64,000 bases of DNA from CAWIUB01 sp963839175 (GCA_963839175.1 CAWIUB010000035.1:1-64000), one strand, 5' to 3'; shown: positions 8,664-17,283, counted from the stretch's first letter. Program-made: numbers and translations. The notes: generated by a model from the sequence alone, not told the origin.

Positions 8664-9410
8664 ATGCGTGCGCTGACCCGGTCCCGAGCCGAACCGAACG
8701 TCTTCGCCCGGCGGCTGTTCGACGGGCTGCCGCAGCGGTACGACCTGCTGGCCGAGGTGCTGTCGTTCGGGCAAAACCGGCGCTGGCGCTCGGCGCTGGT
8801 CGACGCGATCGCGTGGATGGACCCGCCCCCGCGGCGGGTACTGGACGTAGCCACCGGTACCGCCGGCGTGGCCCTCATGCTGGCCGAGCGTACCGGCGCG
8901 AGCATCACCGGCCTGGACCTCACCGAACAGATGCTGCGCCGCGGTAAGCAGCGGGTTGCCGAGCAGGGTCGCAGCGACCGGATCCGGCTGCTGGTCGGCC
9001 GCGCCGAGCAGCTGCCGTTTCCCGACGCGACGTTCGACGCGCTGACGTTCACCTACCTGCTGCGCTACGTCGCCGATCCGCTGGCGACCCTACGGGAGCT
9101 CGCCCGGGTGGTCCGCCCAGGCGGAATGGTGGCGAGCCTGGACTTCGCCGTGCCGACGGGCCGGCTGTGGCGGCCGGCCTGGCTCGGCTACACCCGACTC
9201 GTACTTCCCCTAGCGGGCTTGGTGACCGGAGGGCGCGAGTGGTACGAGGTCGGGCGGTTCCTCGGCCCGTCGATCAGTGAGCAGGACCGGCGCTACCCAA
9301 CCTGGTGGCTGCAGGACGCCTGGCGGGCCGCCGGGATGGAAGCCCTCACGGTCCGGCCGATGAGCCTGGGCGGCGGGCTGGTCATGTGTGGACGCAGGCG
9401 CAATGACTAA
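8664..9410 (+). CDS. UbiE/MenG-type SAM-dependent methyltransferase
   Basis: The 248-residue product starts at ATG 8664 after a GGAG site. It has the COQ5/UbiE-like opening (FARRLFDGLPQRYDLLAEVL, SFGQNRRWR), motif I VLDVATGTAGVAL, and motif II-III FPDATFDALTFTYLLRYV. These enzymes C-methylate quinone rings in menaquinone or ubiquinone synthesis; other prenylated substrates are possible. It shares an intergenic region with the prenyl reductase and its stop overlaps the next gene by 8 bases, so the cluster probably acts on one isoprenoid product. Confidence 0.85.
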   Translation: MRALTRSRAEPNVFARRLFDGLPQRYDLLAEVLSFGQNRRWRSALVDAIAWMDPPPRRVLDVATGTAGVALMLAERTGASITGLDLTEQMLRRGKQRVAEQGRSDRIRLLVGRAEQLPFPDATFDALTFTYLLRYVADPLATLRELARVVRPGGMVASLDFAVPTGRLWRPAWLGYTRLVLPLAGLVTGGREWYEVGRFLGPSISEQDRRYPTWWLQDAWRAAGMEALTVRPMSLGGGLVMCGRRRND

Positions 9411-10146
9411 CCGGCAGGCCGCCTTCTACGCCCGGCGGGGCGGGCGGTGGGCGGACTGGTGGACGCTGCTGCACCCGCCCTACACGGCCTGGCACGTGAG
9501 CTATGCCGTTCTCGGCGCGGCCCTCGCGCCGCAGCTGAGCTGGGCGCTGCTCGGCGCAACCGTCCTCGCGTTCTTCCTTGCCGTCGGGCTTGCCGCACAT
9601 GCGCTCGACGAATTGCGCGGACGGCCGCTGGCGACGGCGATCGGGGCGCAGACCCTGTGGCTGGTGTCCTTCGGTGGTGTGCTCGGCGCGGTCGTCATCG
9701 GCGCACTGGCCGTGCCGTACACCGGACCTGCCCTGGTGCCCTGCATCGCGCTCGGCGTCCTGCTCGTCTTCGGCTACAACCTCGAGCTGTTCGGGGGCAG
9801 GCTGCACACCGACCTCGGCTTCGCGGCCGCCTGGGGTGGCTTTCCGGTCGCCGTCGGCTTCCTGGCGCAGAGCCCACCGCTGACCCGTCCGGTCACTGCC
9901 AGTGCCGCCCTCGCGGTGCTCGCAGCGACTGCGCTCTCATACGCGCAGCGGCAGCTCAGCACCCCGGCCCGCACCCTGCGGCGGCGTGTCGCCGACGTCG
10001 ACGCCGTCGTCGCCTATCACAACGGGACGCGGCAGGCACTCGACCGGACGGCCCTGCTCGCTCCGTTGGAACGGGCGCTGCGGGCAATGTCAGTGGCCGT
10101 CCCGCTGATCGCCTGCGCGGTCCTGTTCACGCACCTGCCGGACTGA
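9403..10146 (+). CDS. Multi-pass membrane protein with UbiA-like motifs
   Basis: The 247-residue protein has about seven hydrophobic segments. A helix ends in AHALDELRGRPL, reminiscent of the first Asp-rich loop of UbiA prenyltransferases, and YNLELFGGRLHTDLGF followed by AWGGFPV resembles the second UbiA motif. The aspartate pattern is incomplete, so catalysis is unproven. The ATG at 9403 overlaps the methyltransferase stop. With reductase and methyltransferase neighbours, a membrane prenyl-transfer step would fit, but this is inference. Confidence 0.7.
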   Translation: MTNRQAAFYARRGGRWADWWTLLHPPYTAWHVSYAVLGAALAPQLSWALLGATVLAFFLAVGLAAHALDELRGRPLATAIGAQTLWLVSFGGVLGAVVIGALAVPYTGPALVPCIALGVLLVFGYNLELFGGRLHTDLGFAAAWGGFPVAVGFLAQSPPLTRPVTASAALAVLAATALSYAQRQLSTPARTLRRRVADVDAVVAYHNGTRQALDRTALLAPLERALRAMSVAVPLIACAVLFTHLPD

Positions 10147-10162
10147 CCAGGAAAGGGGATCG

Positions 10163-10879
10163 ATGACCGAGGCGCCGACCCGTTACGACGACCTGCGTGC
10201 GCTGTTCATCAACGGCACGCTGAAACGCTCACCCGAACGCAGCCACACGCAAGGACTGATCGACGTCAGCGCGGCGATCATGCGCAAACATGGCGTCGCC
10301 GTCGACGTGCTTCGAGCGATTGACCACGACATCGCCACCGGCGTATGGCCGGACATGACCGAGCACGGCTGGGAACGCGACGAATGGCCGGCTATCTACC
10401 GCCAGGTGCAGGCCGCCGACATCCTCGTGCTGGCGGGGCCGATCTGGCTCGGCGACAACAGCTCGGTCACCAAGCAGGTCATCGAACGGCTGTATGCCTG
10501 CTCGCATCTGCTCAACGACGCGGGGCAGTATGCCTACTACGGCCGGGTCGGCGGCTGCCTGATCACCGGCAACGAGGACGGCGTCAAACACTGTGCAATG
10601 AACGTCCTCTACAGCCTGCAGCATCTGGGCTACACGATCCCGCCCCAGGCCGACGCGGGCTGGATCGGCGAGGCCGGGCCAGGACCGTCTTACCTCGACC
10701 CGGGCTCGGGTGGGCCGGAGAACGACTTCACCAACCGCAACACCACGTTCATGACCTGGAACCTGCTGCACCTGGCCCGGATGCTCAAGGACGCGGGCGG
10801 TATCCCGGCCCACGGCAACCAGCGCTCGGAGTGGGACGCCGGCTGCCGATTCGACTTCGACAACCCGGACTATCGGTGA
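10163..10879 (+). CDS. Flavodoxin-family NAD(P)H-dependent oxidoreductase
   Basis: The 238-residue product has the flavodoxin-like fold signature: strand LRALFINGTLKRSPERSHT with an FMN phosphate-binding loop, and ADILVLAGPIWLGDNSSVTKQ, the NADPH-dependent FMN reductase family motif around residue 90. AGGAAAGGGG lies 5 bases before the ATG. It follows the membrane protein by 16 bases and likely belongs to the same transcript. Reductant supply for the neighbouring prenyl reductase is possible but not shown. Confidence 0.87.
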   Translation: MTEAPTRYDDLRALFINGTLKRSPERSHTQGLIDVSAAIMRKHGVAVDVLRAIDHDIATGVWPDMTEHGWERDEWPAIYRQVQAADILVLAGPIWLGDNSSVTKQVIERLYACSHLLNDAGQYAYYGRVGGCLITGNEDGVKHCAMNVLYSLQHLGYTIPPQADAGWIGEAGPGPSYLDPGSGGPENDFTNRNTTFMTWNLLHLARMLKDAGGIPAHGNQRSEWDAGCRFDFDNPDYR

Positions 10880-11053
10880 CGCCCGGCGGCGATCGATAGT
10901 TACGGCGGCCTGCGCGCGTCGTCCGACCGCATCGAGGCCCTCGACGCCTGGGGCCTGGACACCACCCGCCGGCTGCTGGCTAATCCGCCTCCGCCGACGC
11001 CGTTCGCCCAAGCCCTGCTCGATCCGGACGAGATCATGCGGCGACGCGTCTGA
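10880..11053 (+). pseudogene. Start-less open frame in phase with the flavodoxin gene
   Basis: Directly after the TGA of the flavodoxin gene the same frame stays open for 57 codons to a TGA at 11051-11053. It contains no ATG, GTG or TTG near its beginning. The deduced peptide (SYGGLRASSDRIEALDAWGL, then DTTRRLLANPPPPTPF and DPDEIMRRRV) looks like ordinary protein. It may be the C-terminal remnant of a separate gene or a former extension cut off by a stop mutation. Not recognised. Confidence 0.35.
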
Positions 11054-11090
11054 GCGACCGATCTGATCAACGTACGACTGCCGGGAACGC

Positions 11091-11477
11091 TCAACCGGTA
11101 CGAACCGGAAGGCCGAGTTGGGACGCGGCGGTCGCCAGGCGATCATCGAACGTGGCGACACCAGCGCTGGCGGACTCGGCGGCCAGCAGCACGCAGCAGT
11201 CCGGCATCTTCAGCCCGGTGGTGACCCGTAATATGGCCAGCCGCTGCGGCGCTTCGTCGGTCAGCGCGACGGTGGCGATGTCGAGCTGGCGCAATGCTGT
11301 GGTGGCACGCGATAGCTGATTGGCCTTCGCCGGCCCGACCAGCGCCTCGGCAAGCGTGAGCGGGCTCGCGGCCAGCGGCTGATCAGCGACAGCGAACAGC
11401 AACTCACTCGCCCGATTGTGGTGTGCATCGGTGGACTCCAGGTGCGCGACGAGAACGCCGGCGTCCAGAACGATCAC
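11091..11477 (-). CDS. PIN-domain toxin (VapC-like), module 1
   Basis: The 128-residue product is a PIN-domain ribonuclease of the VapC type, expected to cleave tRNA or rRNA when freed from its antitoxin. The first acidic residue is in VIVLDAGVLVAHLE. The glutamate is in TLAEALVG and the C-terminal acidic residues are in LKMPDCCVLLAAE and ATFDDRL. The GTG at 11477 overlaps the antitoxin TGA in a GTGA arrangement, preferred over the TTG at 11486. Second gene of a two-gene module. Confidence 0.88.
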   Translation of the reverse strand: MIVLDAGVLVAHLESTDAHHNRASELLFAVADQPLAASPLTLAEALVGPAKANQLSRATTALRQLDIATVALTDEAPQRLAILRVTTGLKMPDCCVLLAAESASAGVATFDDRLATAASQLGLPVRTG

Positions 11478-11743
11478 TTCGGCCAATCCTCGTGCAGCCG
11501 CGTCAAGTAGTTCTGGTCATACACTCCAGTGAACGTCCCGCTCGTCCGTGCCACCGCCGCACGCCGAGCCGCCACCCGATCGGCCTGCTCCTCCAGCACG
11601 GCCCGGTGGCCCTCTTCGACAAGATGCAGCAGCAGTTTCGCGCGACGATCGCGATCCTCCGGCCATCGCGCGGCGGCATCATCAAGCGCACGCGCGACCT
11701 GCTCGGTCTCTGTGATCAGATGGCGCGGTCGGGTCGTCGGCAC
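11474..11743 (-). CDS. Putative antitoxin of module 1
   Basis: The 89-residue, highly charged helical protein precedes the PIN toxin and overlaps it by 4 bases. It does not show a clear ribbon-helix-helix or AbrB pattern. The middle (RRAKLLLHLVEEGHRAVLEE) is an amphipathic helix and the C-terminus (SGTFTGVYDQNYLTRLHEDW) could occupy the toxin groove. Position, size and overlap are the evidence. Start GTG at 11743 lies about 14 bases from the operator-like repeats upstream. Confidence 0.75.
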   Translation of the reverse strand: MPTTRPRHLITETEQVARALDDAAARWPEDRDRRAKLLLHLVEEGHRAVLEEQADRVAARRAAVARTSGTFTGVYDQNYLTRLHEDWPK

Positions 11744-11756
11744 GGGATAAGTGTAA

Positions 11757-11780
11757 CACCTGTGTCCAGGTGATTCACCT
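11757..11780. promoter_or_regulatory. Operator-like overlapping inverted repeats upstream of module 1
   Basis: CACCT, AGGTG and CACCT arms alternate here, so two inverted repeats share the middle arm. The second, AGGTGATTCACCT (11768-11780), is a perfect palindrome around one base. The block sits just upstream of the antitoxin start, where toxin-antitoxin complexes usually bind to repress their own promoter. A TACACT -10-like box lies between it and the start codon on the minus strand. Confidence 0.5.
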
Positions 11781-11802
11781 CAGGCGTTCGAAGCTGAGGC
11801 AG

Positions 11803-11829
11803 TTGGCACTCTCGGGTCGAGAGTGCTAA
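11803..11829 (+). promoter_or_regulatory. CIRCE element (HrcA operator)
   Basis: TTGGCACTC, nine spacer bases, then GAGTGCTAA. This matches the CIRCE consensus TTAGCACTC-N9-GAGTGCTAA except for one base in the left arm. It is about 70 bases upstream of the hsp20 start, so HrcA repression with heat-shock derepression is the likely control. Confidence 0.93.
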
Positions 11830-11900
11830 TAATGGAGGTGCGCAGCTGTTCCGGTGCCCGTCAGGGTGGCGGGTACCCCAGGTTGTAGGAGGTGGCTGCT

Positions 11901-12380
11901 GTGCCCATCAATTTCGATCCCTTCCGTGAAATCGATCGGCTGACCGAGCAGCTGCTCGGCACGCCCGCGGGTACCGCCCGGGCGCCCCGGTTCATGCCGA
12001 TGGATCTGTACCGCTCCGGTGACCACTATGTGCTGCACGCGGATCTCCCCGGAGTCGATCCGGGCTCGGTGGACGTCAGCGTCGACAGCGGCGTCCTGAC
12101 GATCAAGGCGCAGCGCAGCGGGCGCACCGAAGAAGGCGTGCAATGGATCGCCAGTGAGCGGTTCACCGGCACGTTCCAGCGCCAGTTGTCGCTGGGCGAT
12201 GGCCTCGATGCCGACAAGATCGCCGCCACGTACGAAAACGGTGTGCTGACGGTGACGATCCCGGTGGCCGAGCAGGCCAAGCCTCGCCGCATCCAAGTCA
12301 CCCCGGGCGCCCAGCCGAACGTGATCGAGGGACAACCGGTGCAGACGCCGGAGAAGTCCGAGGACTCGGCCGGCGCCTGA
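11901..12380 (+). CDS. Hsp20/alpha-crystallin small heat-shock protein
   Basis: The 159-residue chaperone should bind unfolding proteins in the cytoplasm without ATP. Residues about 35-135 form the alpha-crystallin domain: DLYRSGDHYVLHADLPGVDP, the LTIKAQR strand, ERFTGTFQRQLSLG, and the closing YENGVLTVTIPVAE. AGGAGGT is 7 bases before GTG 11901, which decides the start over the in-frame GTG at 11892. A CIRCE element upstream indicates HrcA control. The tail is short and acidic. Confidence 0.95.
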   Translation: MPINFDPFREIDRLTEQLLGTPAGTARAPRFMPMDLYRSGDHYVLHADLPGVDPGSVDVSVDSGVLTIKAQRSGRTEEGVQWIASERFTGTFQRQLSLGDGLDADKIAATYENGVLTVTIPVAEQAKPRRIQVTPGAQPNVIEGQPVQTPEKSEDSAGA

Positions 12381-12504
12381 CCCGCTCGTCGATCGACGTC
12401 AGCGCGGGGGCAAGACCGTAGGGTCCTGCCCCCGCGGGCTGCCGTGACGCCCGTCCACCATGATGAGCGGCACGAGTCGCACCGACCACGAGGACGGGCA
12501 GCCG

Positions 12505-13959
12505 ATGGCGGGAAGACGTTCGTCCAAGCCGGATCTGTCTGAATACCGGAAGAAGCGCGATCCGCGGCGCACACCCGAGCCGATGCCCGGACGGTCTCGC
12601 GGTGCGGGCGGCAACACGTTCGTCGTGCAGGAGCACCATGCCCGCTCGCTGCACTGGGACTTCCGGCTCGAACGCGACGGCGTGCTGGTGTCCTGGGCCG
12701 TCCCGAAGGGCATCCCGCCGGACACTCGACGCAATCACCTGGCCGTGCATACCGAGGACCACCCGCTGGAGTACGCGACATTCGAGGGGACGATCGCCGA
12801 GGGCGAGTACGGCGGCGGCAAGGTCACCATCTGGGACCACGGCACCTACCGGACCGAGAAATGGACCGACACCGAAGTCAAGGTCGTCCTTTCCGGCGAG
12901 CGCACCCACGGCCGCTTCGCGCTGATCCACACCGACGGCAAGAACTGGATCATGCACCGGATGGACTCAGCGGCGCGTTCGGATTGGCTGCCGCCACCGG
13001 CGCACATCGCGCCCATGCTCGCTACCCCGGGCACGCTGCCGGCGTCCGCGACCGACAGGGAATGGGCGTACGAGATGAAGTGGGACGGCGTACGCGCGAT
13101 CTGCCAGGTGGACGGTGGCCGGATCACCCTGCGATCCCGCAACGACAAGGACGTGACGGCCAGCTATCCCGAGGTGCGCGGACTCGGCGAACAGCTGGGC
13201 ACGGCACAGGCCGTGCTCGACGGTGAGATCGTCGTCTTCGACGAGCATGGCCGGTCCAGCTTCAGCCGCCTGCAGCGCCGAATGCACGTCACCGGCCCTG
13301 GCCAGGTGCGCCGGTTGGCGGACGAGAATCCCGTCGTATATCTGCTGTTCGACCTGCTCCACCTGGACGGACGGGCGCTGCTGGACCTGCCGTACACCGC
13401 CCGTCGCGAGTTCCTCGAGGGCCTGGCGCTGTCCGGCCCGGCCTGGCAGACACCGCCCGCCTTCGAGAGTGGCGGTGCGGACGCCGTCCGGACCAGCCGC
13501 GACAACGGCCTTGAGGGCGTCATCGCCAAGCGCAAGTCATCGCGCTATCTGCCGGGCCGGCGCTCGGCCGACTGGATCAAGATCAAGAACATCCGCACCC
13601 AGGAGGTCGTCGTCGGCGGCTGGCGACCTGGCCAGGGGCGCCGGTCCGGCACGATCGGCTCGCTGCTGCTGGGCGTGCACACCGACCGGGGGCTCACGTA
13701 CGCGGGAAACGTCGGCACCGGCTTCACCGACGAGATACTCGACGATCTGGACCGGCGGGTGCGCCGAATCGCCCGCAAGACCTCGCCGTTCGCCGATGAC
13801 GTGCCTCGCCCGATCGCGCGCGAGGCGCGATGGGTGAGCCCTCGCCTGGTCGGCGAGGTCACGTTCACCGAATGGACGCCGGACCGTCGGCTACGCCACC
13901 CATCCTGGCGTGGCCTGCGGCCGGACAAGGAACCCGACTCGGTGCATCCCGAAAGCTGA
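12505..13959 (+). CDS. ATP-dependent DNA ligase, LigD-type (PE + ligase domains)
   Basis: The 484-residue protein combines an N-terminal 3'-phosphoesterase domain (FVVQEHHARSLHWDFRLE, then the GTIAEGEYGGGKV loop) with a C-terminal ATP-dependent ligase (nucleotidyl-acceptor Lys192 in EMKWDGVRA, then DGEIVVFDEHG and EGVIAKRKSSRYLPGRRSADWIKIK). Full LigD also has a primase-polymerase domain, which is absent. It would seal breaks in Ku-type end joining; no ku gene is in view. ATG 12460 is an alternative start; 12505 has a GAGGA upstream. Confidence 0.92.
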   Translation: MAGRRSSKPDLSEYRKKRDPRRTPEPMPGRSRGAGGNTFVVQEHHARSLHWDFRLERDGVLVSWAVPKGIPPDTRRNHLAVHTEDHPLEYATFEGTIAEGEYGGGKVTIWDHGTYRTEKWTDTEVKVVLSGERTHGRFALIHTDGKNWIMHRMDSAARSDWLPPPAHIAPMLATPGTLPASATDREWAYEMKWDGVRAICQVDGGRITLRSRNDKDVTASYPEVRGLGEQLGTAQAVLDGEIVVFDEHGRSSFSRLQRRMHVTGPGQVRRLADENPVVYLLFDLLHLDGRALLDLPYTARREFLEGLALSGPAWQTPPAFESGGADAVRTSRDNGLEGVIAKRKSSRYLPGRRSADWIKIKNIRTQEVVVGGWRPGQGRRSGTIGSLLLGVHTDRGLTYAGNVGTGFTDEILDDLDRRVRRIARKTSPFADDVPRPIAREARWVSPRLVGEVTFTEWTPDRRLRHPSWRGLRPDKEPDSVHPES

Positions 13960-14133
13960 TCAGGACTCGCGGTACTCGTCGTCGTCCTGCGGCACGGGCT
14001 GTTGCTGTTCGAGCACATCGGCGGGCTCGGCCTCGATCGGCATCGGCTCAGCGAGCGCCGCGATATCCGGGCTTGCGTCGTCGCGGGGCTCGTCTGCCGG
14101 ACCGGATGCCATCAGGTCCTCTAGTTCGCTCAT
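13960..14133 (-). CDS. Small acidic protein, 57 residues
   Basis: The ATG at 14133 is preceded by GGGGAAGG, a strong ribosome site. The product (MSELEDLMASGPADEPRDDA through to QDDDEYRES) is very acidic and probably disordered, similar in flavour to short actinobacterial proteins that end in a DEYR-type tail. Its stop codon starts at the base after the convergent ligase stop. No function assigned. Confidence 0.6.
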   Translation of the reverse strand: MSELEDLMASGPADEPRDDASPDIAALAEPMPIEAEPADVLEQQQPVPQDDDEYRES

Positions 14134-14217
14134 AGTGCCTTCCCCGCATCCGCGAAGCCGTTACGGCGCCTACCAAGCCACCGTACGACACCGGCCCGCC
14201 GAGATCGTTGCCGAGAG

Positions 14218-15588
14218 CTATCCGGCGACTAGCGCCGCCACTGCAGCCTCGAACAACTGCGCGTGCGTGTCCACCTCGTCCGGACTGGTTGGCGGGCTCA
14301 TCAGCGCCATGTTGTGGAACGGTGTCATGAGGATGCCCCGGTTGAGCATGAACAGGTGAAGGTACTCGTCGAGGTCGCTGTCCGCGGCCGCGGCCGACTC
14401 GCCGCCGTTGCGCGGCGCAGGCAACGTGAAGCGGTACTCCGCCCGGGCGCCCAGCTGGGTGATCGACCATGGCATGCCGTGACGTTCGATCGTCGCGCGC
14501 ACACCGGCGGTGTACCGGTCGGCTAGCTCGATCATGCGGCCGAACGCCTGGTCGGTGAGCACGTCACCGAGCGTGGCGCGCATCGCGGCAAGCGACATCA
14601 TGTTCCCGGCGAGCGTGCCGCCGACGCCGCCGACGTCGACCAGGTCCGCCCCGCTGGCCTCCACCCGGCGGTACACGCCGGACCTGACCGCCTCGCTCAG
14701 ACCGTACGCACCGGATGGGACGCCGCCCCCGATCGCCTTGCCGATGACGAACACGTCCGGCTCGAGGCCGTCGCGCATCGTCATGCCGCCCGGGCCGGCC
14801 GAGAACGTGTGCGTCTCGTCGATGATCAGCAGGCTGCCGTAACGGGTGGCCAGCTCACGAAGGCCGGCGAGAAATCCGGGCTCCGGCAGCACGATTCCGA
14901 TATTCGTCAGCGCCGGCTCAGTGAGGATCGCCGCCACGTCGCCCGCCGCGAGTTCCCGTTCGACGGCGGCCAGGTCGTTCCACTCGACGACCCGGGTGGT
15001 CACCCTGGGGTCGACGGGAGGCCCGACGTTGCCCATCCGGCTGGCCGGGTGGCCGTCGGGCCCGACCACGATGAACGTCTCGTCCACCGAGCCGTGGTAG
15101 CAGTAGGAGAACACGAGGATCTTGGGCTTGCCGGTGACCAGCCGCACCAGCCGGATGGCCCAGCGATTGGCGTCGGTGGCCGAGAGAGTGAACGACCAGG
15201 TGGGCAGGCCGAACCGCCGTTCGAGCTCGGCGCCGACCCACTCGGCGTCCTCCGTCGGCAGCATGGTGGTGATGCCACCGGCATCGGCAATACGACGGGT
15301 GACCGCAGCGACCGTTGCGGCTGGCGAATGTCCGGCCATCGCGCCGGTGTCGCCCAATGCGAAGTCGAGGTAGCTGTGACCATCGACGTCGGTGACCCGG
15401 TTGCCGCTCGCTGACCTCACCGCGACGGGGAATCCGCCGGCCCACATGCTCATCCAGGTCATCGGCACGCCGCCGAGCAGATGGCCGGCCTGCTCGTGCA
15501 GTCGTAGCGAGCCCGGGTGTTCGCCGCGGTAGCGCGCCCGTTCACGGTCGAGCAGCTCACCGAGACGGCGGCGATCCACCTCGGCCAT
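14218..15588 (-). CDS. Class III PLP-dependent aminotransferase
   Basis: The 456-residue enzyme resembles glutamate-1-semialdehyde mutase-like and omega-amino-acid transaminases. The PLP lysine is Lys284 (FVIGKAIGGG) and the cofactor aspartate Asp257 (LLIIDETHTFS). The N-terminal DVDGHSYLDFALGDTGAMAGH is a family hallmark. ATG 15588 is preferred; ATG 15609 is an option. It is divergent from an amidohydrolase gene with about 25 bases between them. It could handle an amine or amino acid feeding the nearby gamma-glutamylation operon, but that is inference. Confidence 0.88.
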   Translation of the reverse strand: MAEVDRRRLGELLDRERARYRGEHPGSLRLHEQAGHLLGGVPMTWMSMWAGGFPVAVRSASGNRVTDVDGHSYLDFALGDTGAMAGHSPAATVAAVTRRIADAGGITTMLPTEDAEWVGAELERRFGLPTWSFTLSATDANRWAIRLVRLVTGKPKILVFSYCYHGSVDETFIVVGPDGHPASRMGNVGPPVDPRVTTRVVEWNDLAAVERELAAGDVAAILTEPALTNIGIVLPEPGFLAGLRELATRYGSLLIIDETHTFSAGPGGMTMRDGLEPDVFVIGKAIGGGVPSGAYGLSEAVRSGVYRRVEASGADLVDVGGVGGTLAGNMMSLAAMRATLGDVLTDQAFGRMIELADRYTAGVRATIERHGMPWSITQLGARAEYRFTLPAPRNGGESAAAADSDLDEYLHLFMLNRGILMTPFHNMALMSPPTSPDEVDTHAQLFEAAVAALVAG

Positions 15589-15612
15589 GCCGCACAGTAC
15601 TAGGTTCATCCG

Positions 15613-17253
15613 ATGCCCCTCGTCGTCTTCCGCAACGGCGCGGTATGGACCGGCCGAGAGGATGTCTCGGCCCTGGCGATCCACGACGGCCGCATCGTCG
15701 CGCTGGGCGGGGAGGCGCTGGCGTTGAGCTGGGACGCCGCCCAGGTGATCGACCTGGCCGGCGGCTTCGTGATGCCCGCCTTTGGCGATGGGCACTGCCA
15801 TCCGGACCAGGCAGGCTTCGAGGCACTCGGCCCGCAGATCAGGCCGTGCCGCAGCGTCGCCGCCATCGTGGCCGAGGTTGCTCGGTTCGCAGCAGAGCAC
15901 CCGGAGCAGGAATGGATCCGAGGCGGCAGCTACGACTCGACGCTGGCGCCGGACGGTCTGTTCGACGCCCACTGGCTGGACGTCGTGGTGCCGGATCGTC
16001 CCGTGGCACTGCGGGCCTGGGACTACCACACGCTGTGGTGCAATACCGAGGCGATGCGCCGCGCCGGCTTGGACGGGCGGGTGCCCGACACGGCGCGCGG
16101 CAGGTTCGTCCGGCGGGCCGACGGCAGCCTTCTCGGCACTATGCCGGAGTGGGATGCGATCAACGCGGTGCTCGACGCCTTCCCGCCGCGCACTCCCGGC
16201 GAGAAGGTCGAGGCGCTGCGCATCGCGACTGCCGAGTACGCCCGCTGCGGGGTCACCTGGATCCAGGACGCCTGGGTCGAGCATGACATGGTCGAGGCGT
16301 ACGTCGCCGCGGCCGTGGGGAATCAGCTGGCTACCCGGGTGAATATGGCCTTCCGCGCCGACCCAACCCGATGGCGCGAGCAGCTGGCTCAATTCGCGCA
16401 CGATCGTCGACGGGTCGCCGGACACGCCCGGCTCGCCGCGCGCACAGTGAAGTTCTTCCTCGACGGCATCATCGAGAATCGGACGGCAGCGATGCTCGCG
16501 CCATACGCCGACGATCCCGGCGCTCGAGGCATGGCCAACTGGGATTCAACCGAGCTGCGGGCAGCCCTTGTCGAAGTCGACCGGATGAACCTACAAGTCC
16601 ACCTGCATGTGATCGGTGATGCGGCGGTGCGCAGTGCGCTGGACGCCATCGAGTTCGTTCGGCAACGTAACGGGATCCGCGATCGGCGGCCGATATTGGC
16701 GCACTCGCATGTGGTCGATCCGGCGGACCTCCCGCGGTTCGCACAGCTCGGTGTGGTGGCCAACTTCCAGCCGCTCTGGGCGCAGACCGACGCGGCAATG
16801 GAGCTGCTAACGGTGCCTCGGCTGGGCCCTCGGCGTTCAGCCCACCAGTACCCCATCGGCTCTCTGCTCCGAAGTGGGGCCCGCATCGGTTTCGGCAGCG
16901 ACTGGCCCGTCACCGACCACCGGCCGCTGGCCGGCCTCGCGGTCGCCGTCACGCGGCAGACCCCGGACCGCCTGCCGGTGGGCGGTTGGTTGCCCGAGGA
17001 GTGCATCGACGTCGAGCCGGCGCTGCGCGCGTACACCGCCGGCGTCGCGTACCAGGCCTACGCGGAGCGGCAGCGCGGGCTGCTGGCGCCGGGCATGAGC
17101 GCCGATCTGGCCTGGCTGGCGCGAGATCCGCGAAGCGGCGATCCACACGAGATCCCACGAATCGCCGTGCTCGGGACATGGCTGGCCGGCGACGCAACGT
17201 TCTTGGCGACGCGCGACGATAGACCGGTTGCCGGTCACTGTCCCTCCCGATGA
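15613..17253 (+). CDS. Amidohydrolase 3 family (YtcJ-like) metal hydrolase
   Basis: The 546-residue protein is a TIM-barrel amidohydrolase of the YtcJ type. It opens with VFRNGAVWTGREDVSALAIH, the metal site GHCHP-like DGHCHPDQAG lies near residue 58, AHSHVVDP around residue 360, and the C-terminal GSDWPVTDHRPL carries the metal aspartate. Substrate in this family is mostly unknown (amides, cyclic ureas). It is divergent from the aminotransferase and ends at a terminator-like hairpin. Confidence 0.88.
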   Translation: MPLVVFRNGAVWTGREDVSALAIHDGRIVALGGEALALSWDAAQVIDLAGGFVMPAFGDGHCHPDQAGFEALGPQIRPCRSVAAIVAEVARFAAEHPEQEWIRGGSYDSTLAPDGLFDAHWLDVVVPDRPVALRAWDYHTLWCNTEAMRRAGLDGRVPDTARGRFVRRADGSLLGTMPEWDAINAVLDAFPPRTPGEKVEALRIATAEYARCGVTWIQDAWVEHDMVEAYVAAAVGNQLATRVNMAFRADPTRWREQLAQFAHDRRRVAGHARLAARTVKFFLDGIIENRTAAMLAPYADDPGARGMANWDSTELRAALVEVDRMNLQVHLHVIGDAAVRSALDAIEFVRQRNGIRDRRPILAHSHVVDPADLPRFAQLGVVANFQPLWAQTDAAMELLTVPRLGPRRSAHQYPIGSLLRSGARIGFGSDWPVTDHRPLAGLAVAVTRQTPDRLPVGGWLPEECIDVEPALRAYTAGVAYQAYAERQRGLLAPGMSADLAWLARDPRSGDPHEIPRIAVLGTWLAGDATFLATRDDRPVAGHCPSR

Positions 17254-17283
17254 CGGTGACCGGGCCCGGCTTCGTTTTCGGAC

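Noticed and set aside
14218..16425. Very long frame extending the aminotransferase by about 280 N-terminal residues
   Set aside because: The extension is exactly antisense to the amidohydrolase gene and has no family match; the start at 15588 gives the normal length.
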